Assembly (NCBI RefSeq): GCF_000423425.1
Contig: NZ_AUHY01000012.1
Coordinates: 1-61,956, forward strand
Direction: 5' to 3'
DNA length: 61,956 nucleotides
Origin: Meiothermus rufus DSM 22234
GTDB lineage: Bacteria; Deinococcota; Deinococci; Deinococcales; Thermaceae
Positions within the stretch are counted from its first letter, which is position 1. The number at the start of each line of letters is the position of its first letter. The notes under the pieces are model-generated. The model did not search any database. It had not been told where the DNA came from and was given only the letters and a program-made list of their open reading frames with translations. Positions 33,555-44,078 of this stretch are shown here, piece by piece. The translations under genes and the position numbers were made by a program.

Positions 33555-34697
33555 TTATGTGGTGTAAAGTGCGTTGATCCGCACGTACTCCTCGGTAAGA
33601 TCGCAGCCCCAGGCCATGCCCTGGCCCTGGCCCAGCCCTAAGTCGGCCTCGACCAGCACCTCCTCGGCCCGCATGGCCTGGCTGGCCTGGGCCCGGTCGA
33701 AGTCCAGCGCCCGGCCCGCGTAGAGGGGAATCCCCTGAAGAACAATGCGCACCCGGTCGACCTCGAGGGCCACCCCCGCCTTGCCCAAGGCCATCATAAT
33801 GCGCCCCCAGTTGGGGTCGTTACCGTACAGGGCGCTTTTCCACAAAGGGCTGGCCGCCACCGAGAGGGCGGCTTTGCGGGCCTCGGCATCGTTTAAAGCA
33901 CCGGTAACCTTCACCGTGAGAAGCTTGGTAGCCCCCTCGCCATCGCGGGCCAACTTGCGGGCCAAAGCCACGCAAACCTGCTCTACCGCCTGCCAGAACT
34001 CAGCCAGGTCTACTGGCCCCGCTGCCCCATTGGCCAGGATGACAGCCATGTCGTTGGTAGAGGTGTCGGTGTCCACCGTAACCTGGTTGAAGCTACGCTC
34101 CACCACTCCTCCCCAGCCCCGCCGCAGCTCCTCCTGCGCAACCGCTGCATCGGTAACCACATAGGCCAGCATGGTGGCCATGTTGGGCTGAATCATCCCG
34201 CTACCCTTGCACACCCCCACCACCCTTGCCCCGCTGGAGAGGGTGGCCTCGGCCATCTTGGGTACTAGGTCGGTGGTCATGATGGCTTCCATGAAGGGGT
34301 CGGCCTCTGGGCCCAGATGAATCTGGGGCAGGGCTGCTGCGATTTTTTCCACCGGCAAGGCCTGGCCGATCACCCCGGTCGAACCGGTGAGAACCACATC
34401 AGGCCCCAGGTTTAGCCGGGCCGCCGCTAAAGTGGCCATCCTGCGGTCGGCCTCGAGGCCTTCTGGGCCAGTGGCGCAGTTGGCGTTGCCTGCGTTGACC
34501 ACCACCGCCTGCAGGGGCCCTCCGCCCGCCAGTAGGGCGCGGCCTCGCGCCACACAGGGCGCGGCAGCCCGGTTGAGGGTACCTACAAAAGCCCAGTTGC
34601 ACGGGGTTCCTGAGACCAGAAGGGCCAGGTCGGGTTTGCCCGAAGGCTTGATACCCGCCCGGGTTGCACCTGCACGAAAACCAATGGGCAGTCGCAT
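33555..34697 (-). CDS. argJ: Glutamate N-acetyltransferase/amino-acid acetyltransferase
   Basis: 380 residues. The enzyme recycles the acetyl group from N-acetylornithine to glutamate in arginine synthesis. Family features are [36 protein letters not shown], and the autocleavage site PNMATMLAY, where the Thr becomes the N-terminal nucleophile of the beta chain. [25 protein letters not shown] and DPNWGRIM follow. The C-terminal [12 protein letters not shown] is complete. I prefer the ATG at 34697 ([10 protein letters not shown]). A GTG at 34754, overlapping the hpf stop, would add 19 unlikely residues. Confidence 0.95.
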   Translation of the reverse strand: MRLPIGFRAGATRAGIKPSGKPDLALLVSGTPCNWAFVGTLNRAAAPCVARGRALLAGGGPLQAVVVNAGNANCATGPEGLEADRRMATLAAARLNLGPDVVLTGSTGVIGQALPVEKIAAALPQIHLGPEADPFMEAIMTTDLVPKMAEATLSSGARVVGVCKGSGMIQPNMATMLAYVVTDAAVAQEELRRGWGGVVERSFNQVTVDTDTSTNDMAVILANGAAGPVDLAEFWQAVEQVCVALARKLARDGEGATKLLTVKVTGALNDAEARKAALSVAASPLWKSALYGNDPNWGRIMMALGKAGVALEVDRVRIVLQGIPLYAGRALDFDRAQASQAMRAEEVLVEADLGLGQGQGMAWGCDLTEEYVRINALYTT

Positions 34698-34754
34698 AGG
34701 AAAAGCATAGGGCCCAGGCCGGCAGAGGAAAAGCCAGCCCGAACCCAAGCCCAC

Positions 34755-35303
34755 TCAAGGGGTGGGTTCTATCAGGCCATAATTGCCGTCGCGGCGGCGG
34801 TAAATCACGTTGATCTGGTCGGTTTGCGCGTTGCGGAAGACAAAGAAGTCGTGCCCTAAGGCCTCCATTTCAAAGGCCGCGTCCTCGGGGGTCATGGGCT
34901 TCATGGCAAAGCGCTTGGTGCGCACGATCTGGGGGGTGCTTTCCTCCTCCAGCCCCTCTGGCTCAGCCCCTACCGCTGGTTCTGGGAGAGCCTGGCGGTT
35001 GCGCCGGAAGTGGCGCTCTTTATAGCGCTTGAGTTGGTACTCGAGGCGGTCGATGGAGCGGTCAATGGCCGCATACATATCGGCGTCGGCCTCCTCCACC
35101 CGTACCATACCCCCTGGCACGTTAACCTGAATCTCGGCCTTGGCCCTGCGCTCGATCCGCGGCCCCTGGGCCATCGAGAGAACCACCCGGGCTTCCGCGT
35201 TGCCCTCAAAGTGGCGATCCAAACGGGCCATCTTTTTATTCAGGTAGTTCTTGAGGGCCTCGGTGATCTCGATTTGACGACCAACCAGCTTATAGACGTT
35301 CAT
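34755..35303 (-). CDS. hpf: Ribosome hibernation promoting factor, long form
   Basis: 182 residues. The N-terminal ~100 residues are the ribosome-binding HPF/RaiA domain (MNVYKLVGRQIEITEALKN, ARLDRHFEGNAEARVVLS, ADMYAAIDRSIDRLEYQL). The C-terminal domain (IVRTKRFAMKPMTPEDAAFEMEALGHDFFVFRNA) is the dimerisation part of long HPF, which joins two 70S ribosomes into inactive 100S dimers in stationary phase. GGAGGG lies before the ATG at 35303. argJ follows on the same strand. Confidence 0.95.
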   Translation of the reverse strand: MNVYKLVGRQIEITEALKNYLNKKMARLDRHFEGNAEARVVLSMAQGPRIERRAKAEIQVNVPGGMVRVEEADADMYAAIDRSIDRLEYQLKRYKERHFRRNRQALPEPAVGAEPEGLEEESTPQIVRTKRFAMKPMTPEDAAFEMEALGHDFFVFRNAQTDQINVIYRRRDGNYGLIEPTP

Positions 35304-35468
35304 ACTTGCCCTCCGAATTGGCCCGGGTCGGCAGACCAGGCGGGTCTGGGAGTAAAGGCTATGTATAGCCCCAGCCGACCCAGGAGCTTTGCTGGCTTTC
35401 AAAGAACCCCACCGCCTGGTAGCTCAATCCTACCACCTCCGCCCAAGGGATAGATGTCCGCCCTAGGC

Positions 35469-36155
35469 CTAGTCCAGGCTGTAGCGGCCCTCCCGCTCGT
35501 CGCGGACGAGCTGCCCTGCCTTGAGCAGCACCACCCGCTGCGGGTAGGCTTCCACCAAGTCGCGGGCGTGGGTAGCCATGAGCACGGTGGTCCCCCGGGC
35601 ATGGGCGGCTTTGAAAATTTCCAGCACCGACAAGGCATTCGCTGGGTCAAGGTTGCCCGTGGGCTCATCGGCCAGAAGCACCGGAGGCTCGCCCACCAAG
35701 GCCCGAGCAATAGCCACCCGCTGGGCCTCGCCCACCGAGAGTTCCTCGGGGTAGACCCGCTTCTTGTGCGCCAAGCCCACCTGCCGCAGCACCCGGGTGA
35801 TGCGGGCCTCCCACTCACCCTGAGCCACTCCCCAGACCCGCAACACAAAGCGCAGATTTTCCTCTACGGTCATCTCTTTGAGCAGCCGATGATCCTGGAA
35901 GACCACCCCAATCCGGCGGCGGTGCCAAGCAATGCGATCCCCTCGCAGAGCCCTGAGGTTTTCCCCAGCAAAATAAACCGCCCCTGAGGTGGGCTCGAGG
36001 CGTTTCAGAATCAGGTTGAGCAGGCTCGATTTGCCCGCACCAGACTGGCCCACCAGAAAAACAAACTCCCCTTTCCTAATCTCCAAGCTCAGGTCGAAGA
36101 GGGCCTTGGTCCGGGTACGGGGGTACTCCAGGGTTACCCGGTGGAAGTGAATCAT
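35469..36155 (-). CDS. ftsE: FtsE-like cell division ABC ATPase
   Basis: 228 residues. In the divisome FtsE works with the membrane protein FtsX to activate cell-wall hydrolases. Walker A GQSGAGKSSLLNLIL, Q-loop VVFQDHRLLKEMTVEENL (typical of FtsE), Walker B VLLADEPTGNLDP and H-loop MATHARDL are present. The signature reads LSVGEAQRVAIARAL instead of the usual LSGGE. No ftsX follows; the next gene downstream on this strand is hpf. Without the partner the assignment rests on the Q-loop and length. A LolD-like exporter ATPase is the alternative. Confidence 0.85.
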   Translation of the reverse strand: MIHFHRVTLEYPRTRTKALFDLSLEIRKGEFVFLVGQSGAGKSSLLNLILKRLEPTSGAVYFAGENLRALRGDRIAWHRRRIGVVFQDHRLLKEMTVEENLRFVLRVWGVAQGEWEARITRVLRQVGLAHKKRVYPEELSVGEAQRVAIARALVGEPPVLLADEPTGNLDPANALSVLEIFKAAHARGTTVLMATHARDLVEAYPQRVVLLKAGQLVRDEREGRYSLD

Positions 36156-36243
36156 CGCCCTTCATACTACAAGGGCTTTGTCCCCCAACGAACACTCCCT
36201 TCTCATTCATTCCGGCTACACTACAAGTTAGGTGAACGAAACC

Positions 36244-37560
36244 ATGAAGCGCAGAGCTTGGCTAATCGTGGTGGGCGGCCTTCTGGCTGCCCTGGTCTAC
36301 GCCCAACTGGCTGGGGGCGGTGCCGAGGCCTTCGGCCGCAATCCCTACGGACAGGCCCTAATGCAGACCTACCAGCTACTGCAAAACCAGTACCTCAACC
36401 GCCTCGAGCCAAACCAGCTCAACCGGGTATTGGAAGGGGGCATCCGGGGCATGCTGGGCGCGCTGGACGACGAGTTTACTAGCTACGCCCCGCCCCAGCG
36501 GGCCAACCTGCGCAACCAGGATATTCAAGGGGAGTTCTTCGGCATTGGGGCCACCCTTTCCCCCAACGAAAACGGGGGGGGTGCCCGGGTACAGGGGGTG
36601 ATCCGGGGGCTGCCGGCCTTCAACGCCGGTATTCGTGTGGGGGACGTCATCGTCGAAGTGGACAACGAAGACGTCACCAAGCTGGACATCAACGAGATTG
36701 TGGCCAAAATCCGTGGCCCGCGCGACACCAAGGTGGTCATCGGCATCCGCCGCGAGGGCACCAACGCCATTCTGCGCTTTGAGATGATCCGTCAACGGGT
36801 GGAGATCATCTCGGTCTCCAAAACCATCCTGCCCGGCAACGTGGGCTATGTGGCCCTCGAGACCTTTGGCAATGTACGGGTCATCGAGCAGCTGAACGCT
36901 GCTTTGAACGAGATGAAGCAGCGAGGGGTGCAAAAGCTCATCTTCGACCTACGCGACAACGGTGGCGGCCTGCTAGACCAAGGCTGCCAGGTGGCCCGGG
37001 CCTTTATCCGCGAGGGGCCCATCGTCTATGTGCGCACCCGGAACGAGACCCGGCTCTACTGCGAGGCCACCGGCCAGGTGGTCTGGAGCGGGCCTATGGT
37101 GGTTCTGATCAACGGCAACTCCGCCTCGGCCTCGGAGATTGTGGCCGGGGCCATGCAGGACACCGGGCGGGCCAAGGTCATCGGCGAGACCTCCTTCGGT
37201 AAGGGGGTAGGCCAGAACGTGGTTAGCCTGGCCAATGGGGGCGACCTGACCCTGGTCACCTTCGAGTGGCTGACCCCCAAGCGGCGCAGTGTGCACAAGC
37301 AGGGTATCAAGCCCGACCTCGAGGTCAAAGACACCCGCTTCGAGGTGCCGGTCTCCTTTGAGGGGGCCGGGGCTAAGCCGGGTGAGACCGTAACCCTAAG
37401 CATTGGCGGTCAGACCTTCACCACCAAAGCCGACGCCCAGGGTAAGTTCAGCTTTAGCCAGCCCCGCCCTGCGGTCAACCTGCCCGCCGAACGCGGCCAG
37501 GCTGAGGTGGATCTGAACAAAGACGCCATTCTGCGCCGGGCGCTGGAAGAGCTTCGCTAG
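36244..37560 (+). CDS. ctpA: C-terminal processing peptidase (S41)
   Basis: 438 residues from an ATG preceded by AGGTGA. An N-terminal signal or anchor segment (AWLIVVGGLLAALVYA) takes it across the membrane. A PDZ domain (~90-185: GVIRGLPAFNAGIRVGDVIVEVDNEDV) recognises C-termini of substrates. The S41 core has DLRDNGGGLLDQ, catalytic Ser in NGNSASASEIVAGAM and catalytic Lys in GETSFGKGVGQ. The last ~60 residues form a small beta domain (TVTLSIGGQTFTTKADAQG). It probably processes or degrades envelope proteins. An ABC ATPase follows five bases after the stop. Confidence 0.95.
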   Translation: MKRRAWLIVVGGLLAALVYAQLAGGGAEAFGRNPYGQALMQTYQLLQNQYLNRLEPNQLNRVLEGGIRGMLGALDDEFTSYAPPQRANLRNQDIQGEFFGIGATLSPNENGGGARVQGVIRGLPAFNAGIRVGDVIVEVDNEDVTKLDINEIVAKIRGPRDTKVVIGIRREGTNAILRFEMIRQRVEIISVSKTILPGNVGYVALETFGNVRVIEQLNAALNEMKQRGVQKLIFDLRDNGGGLLDQGCQVARAFIREGPIVYVRTRNETRLYCEATGQVVWSGPMVVLINGNSASASEIVAGAMQDTGRAKVIGETSFGKGVGQNVVSLANGGDLTLVTFEWLTPKRRSVHKQGIKPDLEVKDTRFEVPVSFEGAGAKPGETVTLSIGGQTFTTKADAQGKFSFSQPRPAVNLPAERGQAEVDLNKDAILRRALEELR

Positions 37561-37565
37561 ACAGG

Positions 37566-38300
37566 ATGATCCGTCTCGAGGACCTCAGCAAGCGCTATGG
37601 TGGGTTTGTGGCCTTAGAGGGCCTCAGCCTGGAGATAGCCCCAGGCGAGACCCTGGCCCTTTTGGGCCCTAATGGGGCTGGCAAAAGCACCACCATCAAG
37701 GCCCTGGTCGGGCTGCTGCGGCCCAGCCGGGGCCGGGCCTTGGTGGGCGGGATAGACGTGTGGAAGGAACCGGTGCGGGCCAAGGCCCAGTTCGGCTACG
37801 TGCCCGACCGGCCCTATCTCTACGGTAAGCTCACCGGCCTCGAGCTTCTGCGCTTTGCCGCGGGGGTCTACCGGCTGCCCCGCGCACAGGCCGAGGCCCG
37901 TATCGAAGAACTGTTGGTGCGCTTTCGCCTGGAGCGCTTTGCCTCTTCCCTGATTGAAACCTACTCCCACGGCATGCGGCAAAAACTCTCCCTGGCCCTA
38001 AGCCTGCTGCACAGCCCCCCAGCCCTCATCCTGGACGAGCCCATGGTGGGCCTCGATCCGCATGCCTCGAGGCTGGTCAAAGACCTGCTGCGGGACTACT
38101 CCAAAAACGGGCGGGCCGTGCTCTACGCCACCCACCAGCTCCACCTAGCCGAGCAGGTGGCCGACCGGGTGGCCCTGGTGCACCAAGGGCGCTTGCTGGC
38201 CTTAGGCAAGCCCCAGGAGCTTTTGCGCCAGCACGGCAGCAGCGACCTAGAGGAGTTCTTCCTACGCCTCACAGAAGAAGCCCAGCCTCTGCCCGCTTGA
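37566..38300 (+). CDS. ABC transporter ATP-binding protein
   Basis: 244 residues. Walker [20 protein letters not shown]-loop FGYVPDRPYLYGKLTGLELL, signature YSHGMRQKLSLALSLL (the SHGM.QK form of Ccm/Nod/ABC-2 type exporters), Walker B LILDEPMVGLDP and H-loop ATHQLHLAEQVADRV. It is the nucleotide-binding half of an ABC-2 type exporter. No permease gene is adjacent, so partner and substrate are unknown. It is probably cotranscribed with ctpA. Confidence 0.9.
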   Translation: MIRLEDLSKRYGGFVALEGLSLEIAPGETLALLGPNGAGKSTTIKALVGLLRPSRGRALVGGIDVWKEPVRAKAQFGYVPDRPYLYGKLTGLELLRFAAGVYRLPRAQAEARIEELLVRFRLERFASSLIETYSHGMRQKLSLALSLLHSPPALILDEPMVGLDPHASRLVKDLLRDYSKNGRAVLYATHQLHLAEQVADRVALVHQGRLLALGKPQELLRQHGSSDLEEFFLRLTEEAQPLPA

Positions 38301-38332
38301 GTTGTATTCCTTCCCGAGGGTTTTCCCGTTAA

Positions 38333-38338
38333 TATACT
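38333..38338 (+). promoter_or_regulatory. -10 box TATACT of a leaderless HemC-like gene
   Basis: TATACT is followed by six bases and the ATG at 38345. No ribosome-binding site lies between them, so the transcript is probably leaderless. Confidence 0.55.
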
Positions 38339-38344
38339 GGGGTT

Positions 38345-39238
38345 ATGCGCGTTATTGTGATTGGTGCCAGGGCAAGTCTGCTGGCCCAAGCCCAGACCCG
38401 CTGGGTGGTGGAGCGCCTAAAGGAAAACTGGCCGGAAACCGAGTTCAAAATACGCACCATACAGGCTAAACATGCCTCTGAACAAAGTGCTGCCGAGGCC
38501 CTGCGGGAAGCGCTGAGCCAACGGCAGATCGACATTGCCGTCTACTCTTTGAAATACCTCCCCACCCAGGAGGTACCCGGAATCCATCTGGTCGCTGTTC
38601 CCAAGCGGGTCGAGCCCCGCGAGGCCCTAGTAGGCCGTAGCAGCAAGCGCCTAGAAGACCTACCCAAAGGGGCTATGGTCGGGGTGAACAGCCTGCGGCG
38701 CAAGGCCCAGCTTCTGGCTTACCGCCCCGACCTGAACCCCTGCCCCCTCGAGGGCGACGTGGATGACCGCCTAAGCGCCATCGGCACTGGTGAGTTCGAC
38801 GCGGTCATCATGGGTGCGGCCAGCCTACTGCGGCTCGACCTGCGCAACCGCATCGATCAGCTCATCGATCCCGAGGTGATGCTGCCAGCGCCGGGCCAGG
38901 GGGCCTTGGGCCTAGAGGTGCGCCGGGGCGACGACTGGGCCGAAGAGCTGGCCTACAGCCTCAATCACCGCCCCTCTTTCGTCCGGGTGACGGCGGAACG
39001 GGCCTTCCTGCGGGCCCTGGATGCAGGCGATGAGTGCCCCGCTGCCGCTTTGGCCACCCTCGAGGGCGACGACACCCTGGTGCTGCATGGGCTCATCAGC
39101 TCACCCGATGGCCGCGAGCTGATCCGGGCTGAGATAGAAGGGGATGCGGAGGAGGCCGCTGAGCTGGGCCTTGAGCTAGCCCAAGACCTGCTGGCCGAAG
39201 GGGGAAGGGAGCTTTTGGGGGCGGTATCGGCCCGGTAG
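38345..39238 (+). CDS. HemC-like protein, probably inactive as HMB synthase
   Basis: 297 residues, aligning end to end with hydroxymethylbilane synthase. Kept are GARASLLAQAQTRWVV (Arg-11 of E. coli HemC), SLRRKAQLLAYRPDL (Arg-131/132), PAPGQGALGLEV and the C-terminal domain. Lost are the catalytic Asp-84 (YSLKYLP where the family has HSLKDLP), the GGKGLF.KELE loop (here EALREALSQRQ), the Arg of LRGNV (here LEGDV), and the dipyrromethane-carrying Cys-242 (DAGDECPAA where the family has EGGCQVPI, so Cys is two positions later). Such a protein is unlikely to hold the cofactor. I read it as a HemC paralogue turned to another use, with the working hemC elsewhere. A Fur-family gene follows. Confidence 0.8.
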   Translation: MRVIVIGARASLLAQAQTRWVVERLKENWPETEFKIRTIQAKHASEQSAAEALREALSQRQIDIAVYSLKYLPTQEVPGIHLVAVPKRVEPREALVGRSSKRLEDLPKGAMVGVNSLRRKAQLLAYRPDLNPCPLEGDVDDRLSAIGTGEFDAVIMGAASLLRLDLRNRIDQLIDPEVMLPAPGQGALGLEVRRGDDWAEELAYSLNHRPSFVRVTAERAFLRALDAGDECPAAALATLEGDDTLVLHGLISSPDGRELIRAEIEGDAEEAAELGLELAQDLLAEGGRELLGAVSAR

Positions 39239-39323
39239 CCTCGAGAGGCTGCCTGGCTCACGATTGTCCTGGCCCTACGCCTTTAGACTTAGGCAGGGGA
39301 AGCTCAGCAGCCGCCCCAGGTCT

Positions 39324-39773
39324 ATGGGAATGAAGCGTCTGACCAAGCAGCGTAAGGCTGTCCTCGAGGTGGTTCGCCAGGCCAAGGGCTACCATCCCGA
39401 CGCGGCCTGGGTTTACGCCGAGGTGCGCAAGCGGGTACCCCGCATCAGTCTGGGCACGGTCTACCGTACCCTGGAGGTTCTGGTTGAAGAAGGCTACTTG
39501 CTGCCCCTTTCCCGCCCCGGCGAGGCCCTGCGCTACGAGGCCAACCTGGACGGGCACCTGCACATGCTCTGCCGCCACTGCCACGAGTACTTCGACATCG
39601 TGCACCCCTTACCCGACCTGGTGAGCGAGGTCAGGGCCAAGTACCCCGAGCTGAGCATCGAACGGGTCCAGGTGGAGTACCAAGGCCTCTGCCCCCGCTG
39701 CCGGGAAAAACACCCAGGCAACCCGCCTTCCCGTAATACCGAGCCGTCGGTTAGTCAAACCCCTCACATCTGA
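39324..39773 (+). CDS. Fur-family metal or peroxide regulator
   Basis: About 149 residues. Winged helix LTKQRKAVLEVV ... HPDAAWVYAEVRKRVPRISLGTVYRTLEVLVEEGYLLPL, then the dimer domain RYEANLDGHLHMLCRHCHEYFDI with the HxHxxCxxC zinc/metal region, and a second Cys pair LCPRCREKH. It could be Fur, PerR or Zur. The residues seen do not decide, though the presence of two CxxC pairs favours a structural zinc site as in PerR/Zur. ATG 39324 or 39330 are both possible. It lies 85 bases behind the HemC-like gene. Confidence 0.92.
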   Translation: MGMKRLTKQRKAVLEVVRQAKGYHPDAAWVYAEVRKRVPRISLGTVYRTLEVLVEEGYLLPLSRPGEALRYEANLDGHLHMLCRHCHEYFDIVHPLPDLVSEVRAKYPELSIERVQVEYQGLCPRCREKHPGNPPSRNTEPSVSQTPHI

Positions 39774-39776
39774 GCA

Positions 39777-39816
39777 AAAATGCGCACGGGCATCCCCTCA
39801 CAGGGGATGCCCGTGC
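39777..39816 (-). terminator. Terminator of the V-ATPase operon
   Basis: A perfect 14-bp stem (GCACGGGCATCCCC / GGGGATGCCCGTGC, 39784-39816) with a five-base loop. On the minus strand it is followed by GCATTTTTG. It lies 10 bases after the atpD stop. It also closes the convergent Fur-family gene, though the plus strand lacks a T-run. Confidence 0.85.
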
Positions 39817-39826
39817 AGGGCCGTGG

Positions 39827-40492
39827 CTACAGCCCGGCCCCCTTTTCGATGTGGGCCGAGACCTCCCCGGTCTCCTCCGCCTCACGGCGCAGGATAGCGG
39901 CTTTGATGCGCTTAAGGGTGGTAACCTCTTCCAGAGCCCGCTGGTCGAGGGTATCGGTGATGAACTTGATCTGCTCGTTGATTTCGGGGATGGAAATCTG
40001 CTCCAGGGCGTTCACCCGGCGGTTGGTCTTCTTGATCTCCTCGCCGATTTTGCGCAAACGGTTCTCAGTGTTGGCCACCGCCACGATGGCCTCAGCCAGC
40101 CGGCGGAAGGCCGCCGCGGCCTCGAGGGTCTTGGCTCCCACCCCGATGGGGCTAAAGGAAAGCGCCCCGCTGCCCTCAGGGGCTACAATACGGGGCACCT
40201 TGACCCCATAGAGGCTCTGTACCTCCAGGCTCACCTCGAGGGGGGTTCCAGAGAGCGACTCCACCGCCTCGGGGCTATCGAAGGCTTTGGCAATCAGCAG
40301 GCTAAAGTAGGCGTCCTTGGCCGCGTTGTTGAGGGCCTCCCTGGCCTTCAAGGAGTCTTGCACCAGGGCAAAAAACTCCCCGATCAAGGCGTCCCGCTTG
40401 TTTTTCAAAAGCTCCACCCCCTGCAGGGCCAGGCGCTTCTGATCGCGCTTGGCCAGCAGGGTGGAACGGGTCGGTGAAACAGGTTCAGCCAT
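39827..40492 (-). CDS. atpD: V-type ATPase subunit D (central stalk)
   Basis: 221 residues from the ATG that follows GGAGG at five bases. Subunit D is the rotor shaft inside the A3B3 head. It is a long antiparallel coiled coil: N-terminal TRSTLLAKRDQKRLALQGVELLKNKRDAL and the C-terminal helix IGEEIKKTNRRVNALEQISIPE, with the family's conserved RRVNALE motif. It is the last gene of the operon and is followed by the terminator. Confidence 0.97.
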   Translation of the reverse strand: MAEPVSPTRSTLLAKRDQKRLALQGVELLKNKRDALIGEFFALVQDSLKAREALNNAAKDAYFSLLIAKAFDSPEAVESLSGTPLEVSLEVQSLYGVKVPRIVAPEGSGALSFSPIGVGAKTLEAAAAFRRLAEAIVAVANTENRLRKIGEEIKKTNRRVNALEQISIPEINEQIKFITDTLDQRALEEVTTLKRIKAAILRREAEETGEVSAHIEKGAGL

Positions 40493-40554
40493 TGGCACCT
40501 CCAGTAGGGTGCGTGCCGAAGACTAAGGGCCCTGGCCTTCGGCCTGCACCATCC

Positions 40555-41955
<1,401 letters not shown>

Positions 41956-41965
41956 CTCTACCTCC

Positions 41966-43702
41966 TTACGCCTTCACCGCCCCCAAAAACGCGGTCTTGA
42001 TCATCTGGTCGAACTCGGCTTTGTAAGCGGGGAACTCGGCCTCCGGTACGTAGCGGGCCCGCCCAATCTTCTCGATCAGCGGATCGGAGAGGATGTCGGC
42101 GATGGTGGCCCCTTTGGAAAGGGCCACCTCGCCCTGCTTGTAGGCCGCAATAATCATCTGCATGATGCCGTAGGCTTTAGCCATCGAGCAGGAGGCGTCT
42201 ACCGGGTCAAAGCCGTTTTGCTGCAGGAAGTCTTCGCGAGCGATACGGCCAATCTCCAGCACCAGCCGCTCGGCATCTTGCAGGGCATCGGGGCCCACCA
42301 GCTGCACCACCTGCTGCAACTCGGCCTCGCGCTGCAGGAAGGTGATGATCTGGGTGCGTACCTCAGGGTAGTCGGGGGCTACGTTCTGGCGGTACCAGGG
42401 CTCCAGAATGTTCAAGAAGAGCGAGTAGGAGCGGGCCCAGTTGATGGCCGGGAAGTGGCGAGCCCGGGCCAGTTGGGCATCCAGCGCCCAGAAGCCACCG
42501 GTAATGCGCAGGGTAGACTGGGTCACCGGCTCGGAGAAGTCGCCGCCAGCGGGCGAGACCGCCCCAATCACCGAGACCGCCCCCTGTTCACCGGCCAAGG
42601 TGATCACCTTGCCCGCCCGCTCGTAGAAGCTGGACAGGCGCGAGGCCAGGTAGGGCGGGTAGCCCTCTTCGGCGGGCATCTCTTCCAAGCGGCTAGCAAT
42701 CTCGCGCAGGGCCTCAGCCCAACGGCTGGTGGAGTCCGCCATCAGCGAGACCTTGTAGCCCTGGTCGCGGAAGTACTCCGCCAGGGTAATGCCGGTATAG
42801 AGGCTGGCCTCACGTGCGGCCACCGGCATGTTGGAGGTGTTGGCTACCAGAATGGTGCGCTCCATCAAGGGCCGGCCCGTCTGGGGGTCTTCCAGCTCGG
42901 GGAACTCCACCAATACATCGGTCATCTCGTTGCCACGCTCGCCGCAACCTACGTAGACCACAATGTTGGCATCACCGAACTTGGCAATGGACTGCTGGGT
43001 TACGGTCTTACCCGAGCCGAAGGGACCTGGAATGGCAGCAGTACCCCCCGCCGCCAGCGGGAAAAGCACATCTAGGATGCGCATCCCGGTCAGGAAGGGT
43101 TCGTTGGGGTCGAGTTTCTTGCGGAAGGGGCGAGGTTTGCGCACCGGCCAGTAGTGGGCCAGGCGCAGCTTGGTACCGTCCTCGAGCTCAGCGATGGTAT
43201 CGTCGATGGTGTACTGGCCTGGCCCCACAATGCTCTTGATGCGGCCCGACTTGTCGGGGGGAACCAGGATTTTGTGGGTGAAGCTGAACTCAGGCACCGT
43301 GCCCAAAATATCCCCGCCCGAAACCTCGTCCCCTACCCCCTTCATAGGGGTGAAGTCCCACTTCTTGCTGCGGTCGAGCGAGGAAACCTCGATCCCCCGG
43401 GAGATAAAGATGCCCGAGGCGGCCATAATCTTATCCAAGGGGCGCAGAATACCATCGAAGATACCATTGAGAAGCCCCGGCCCCAGCTCCAGGGCCAAAG
43501 GCAGCCCGGTGCTCACCACCGGCTCGCCCACCTTCAACCCGTTGGTGTCCTCATAGACCTGGATAAAACAGGTATTCCCATCCAGGCGGATGATCTCTCC
43601 TACCAGCTTTTCATGACCGACGCGCACGATGTCATACATCTTGGCGCCTTCAAGGTTCTCAGCGATGACCGCTGGACCTGCTATCTTTTTGATCGTTCCC
43701 AC
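41966..43702 (-). CDS. atpA: V-type ATPase catalytic subunit A
   Basis: 578 residues. P-loop [13 protein letters not shown] binds [19 protein letters not shown] carries the catalytic Glu, followed by [18 protein letters not shown]. The V-type non-homologous insert (~110-200, including [16 protein letters not shown]) is present. No intein, which some homologues have, interrupts the P-loop. In Thermus this complex works mainly as an ATP synthase. Confidence 0.97.
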   Translation of the reverse strand: MGTIKKIAGPAVIAENLEGAKMYDIVRVGHEKLVGEIIRLDGNTCFIQVYEDTNGLKVGEPVVSTGLPLALELGPGLLNGIFDGILRPLDKIMAASGIFISRGIEVSSLDRSKKWDFTPMKGVGDEVSGGDILGTVPEFSFTHKILVPPDKSGRIKSIVGPGQYTIDDTIAELEDGTKLRLAHYWPVRKPRPFRKKLDPNEPFLTGMRILDVLFPLAAGGTAAIPGPFGSGKTVTQQSIAKFGDANIVVYVGCGERGNEMTDVLVEFPELEDPQTGRPLMERTILVANTSNMPVAAREASLYTGITLAEYFRDQGYKVSLMADSTSRWAEALREIASRLEEMPAEEGYPPYLASRLSSFYERAGKVITLAGEQGAVSVIGAVSPAGGDFSEPVTQSTLRITGGFWALDAQLARARHFPAINWARSYSLFLNILEPWYRQNVAPDYPEVRTQIITFLQREAELQQVVQLVGPDALQDAERLVLEIGRIAREDFLQQNGFDPVDASCSMAKAYGIMQMIIAAYKQGEVALSKGATIADILSDPLIEKIGRARYVPEAEFPAYKAEFDQMIKTAFLGAVKA

Positions 43703-43757
43703 ATCTCCTCCTCTGGAGGTTTGGCAGTAAGGGTGGGGGCGGGTGGCCCCCTCCTTC

Positions 43758-44078
43758 TTACAGTTTTATATCGAAGCCAATGGTCTGGCGTACCAGCTGG
43801 CGCATGTAGGCCTTGGGGTCGCCCCCTCCACTAAAGACCTCGAGCAGGTTGGGCAAGGACAGCAACACCGGGGCACTGCGCCCCCGCATCACCCGCTCAG
43901 CCGCCTTGTTGGGATCAGGCAACAGACGCTCGTCCACCGCCACCAGGGCATACTGGTTAGACTCTATCATCTCCAAAAGCCTACGCACGGCCTCCTGGGG
44001 GGTGGCCACCACGGCCTCGAGGCCGGCCATGCGGTAGCCAGCGGCGGTTTCCCCATCGGTCAGAACACCGATTTTCAC
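43758..44078 (-). CDS. atpF: V-type ATPase subunit F
   Basis: 106 residues from a GTG preceded by AAGGAGGT at close spacing. The small Rossmann-like rotor protein ([23 protein letters not shown] ... [11 protein letters not shown]) sits on subunit D at the central stalk. It overlaps the atpC stop by four bases. Confidence 0.95.
   Translation of the reverse strand: MKIGVLTDGETAAGYRMAGLEAVVATPQEAVRRLLEMIESNQYALVAVDERLLPDPNKAAERVMRGRSAPVLLSLPNLLEVFSGGGDPKAYMRQLVRQTIGFDIKL

Noticed and set aside
39784-39816. The long perfect dyad as an operator for the Fur-family gene
   Set aside because: It lies behind both converging genes and is followed by a T-run on the minus strand, so a terminator explains it better. 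The sequence is GC-rich, unlike Fur boxes.
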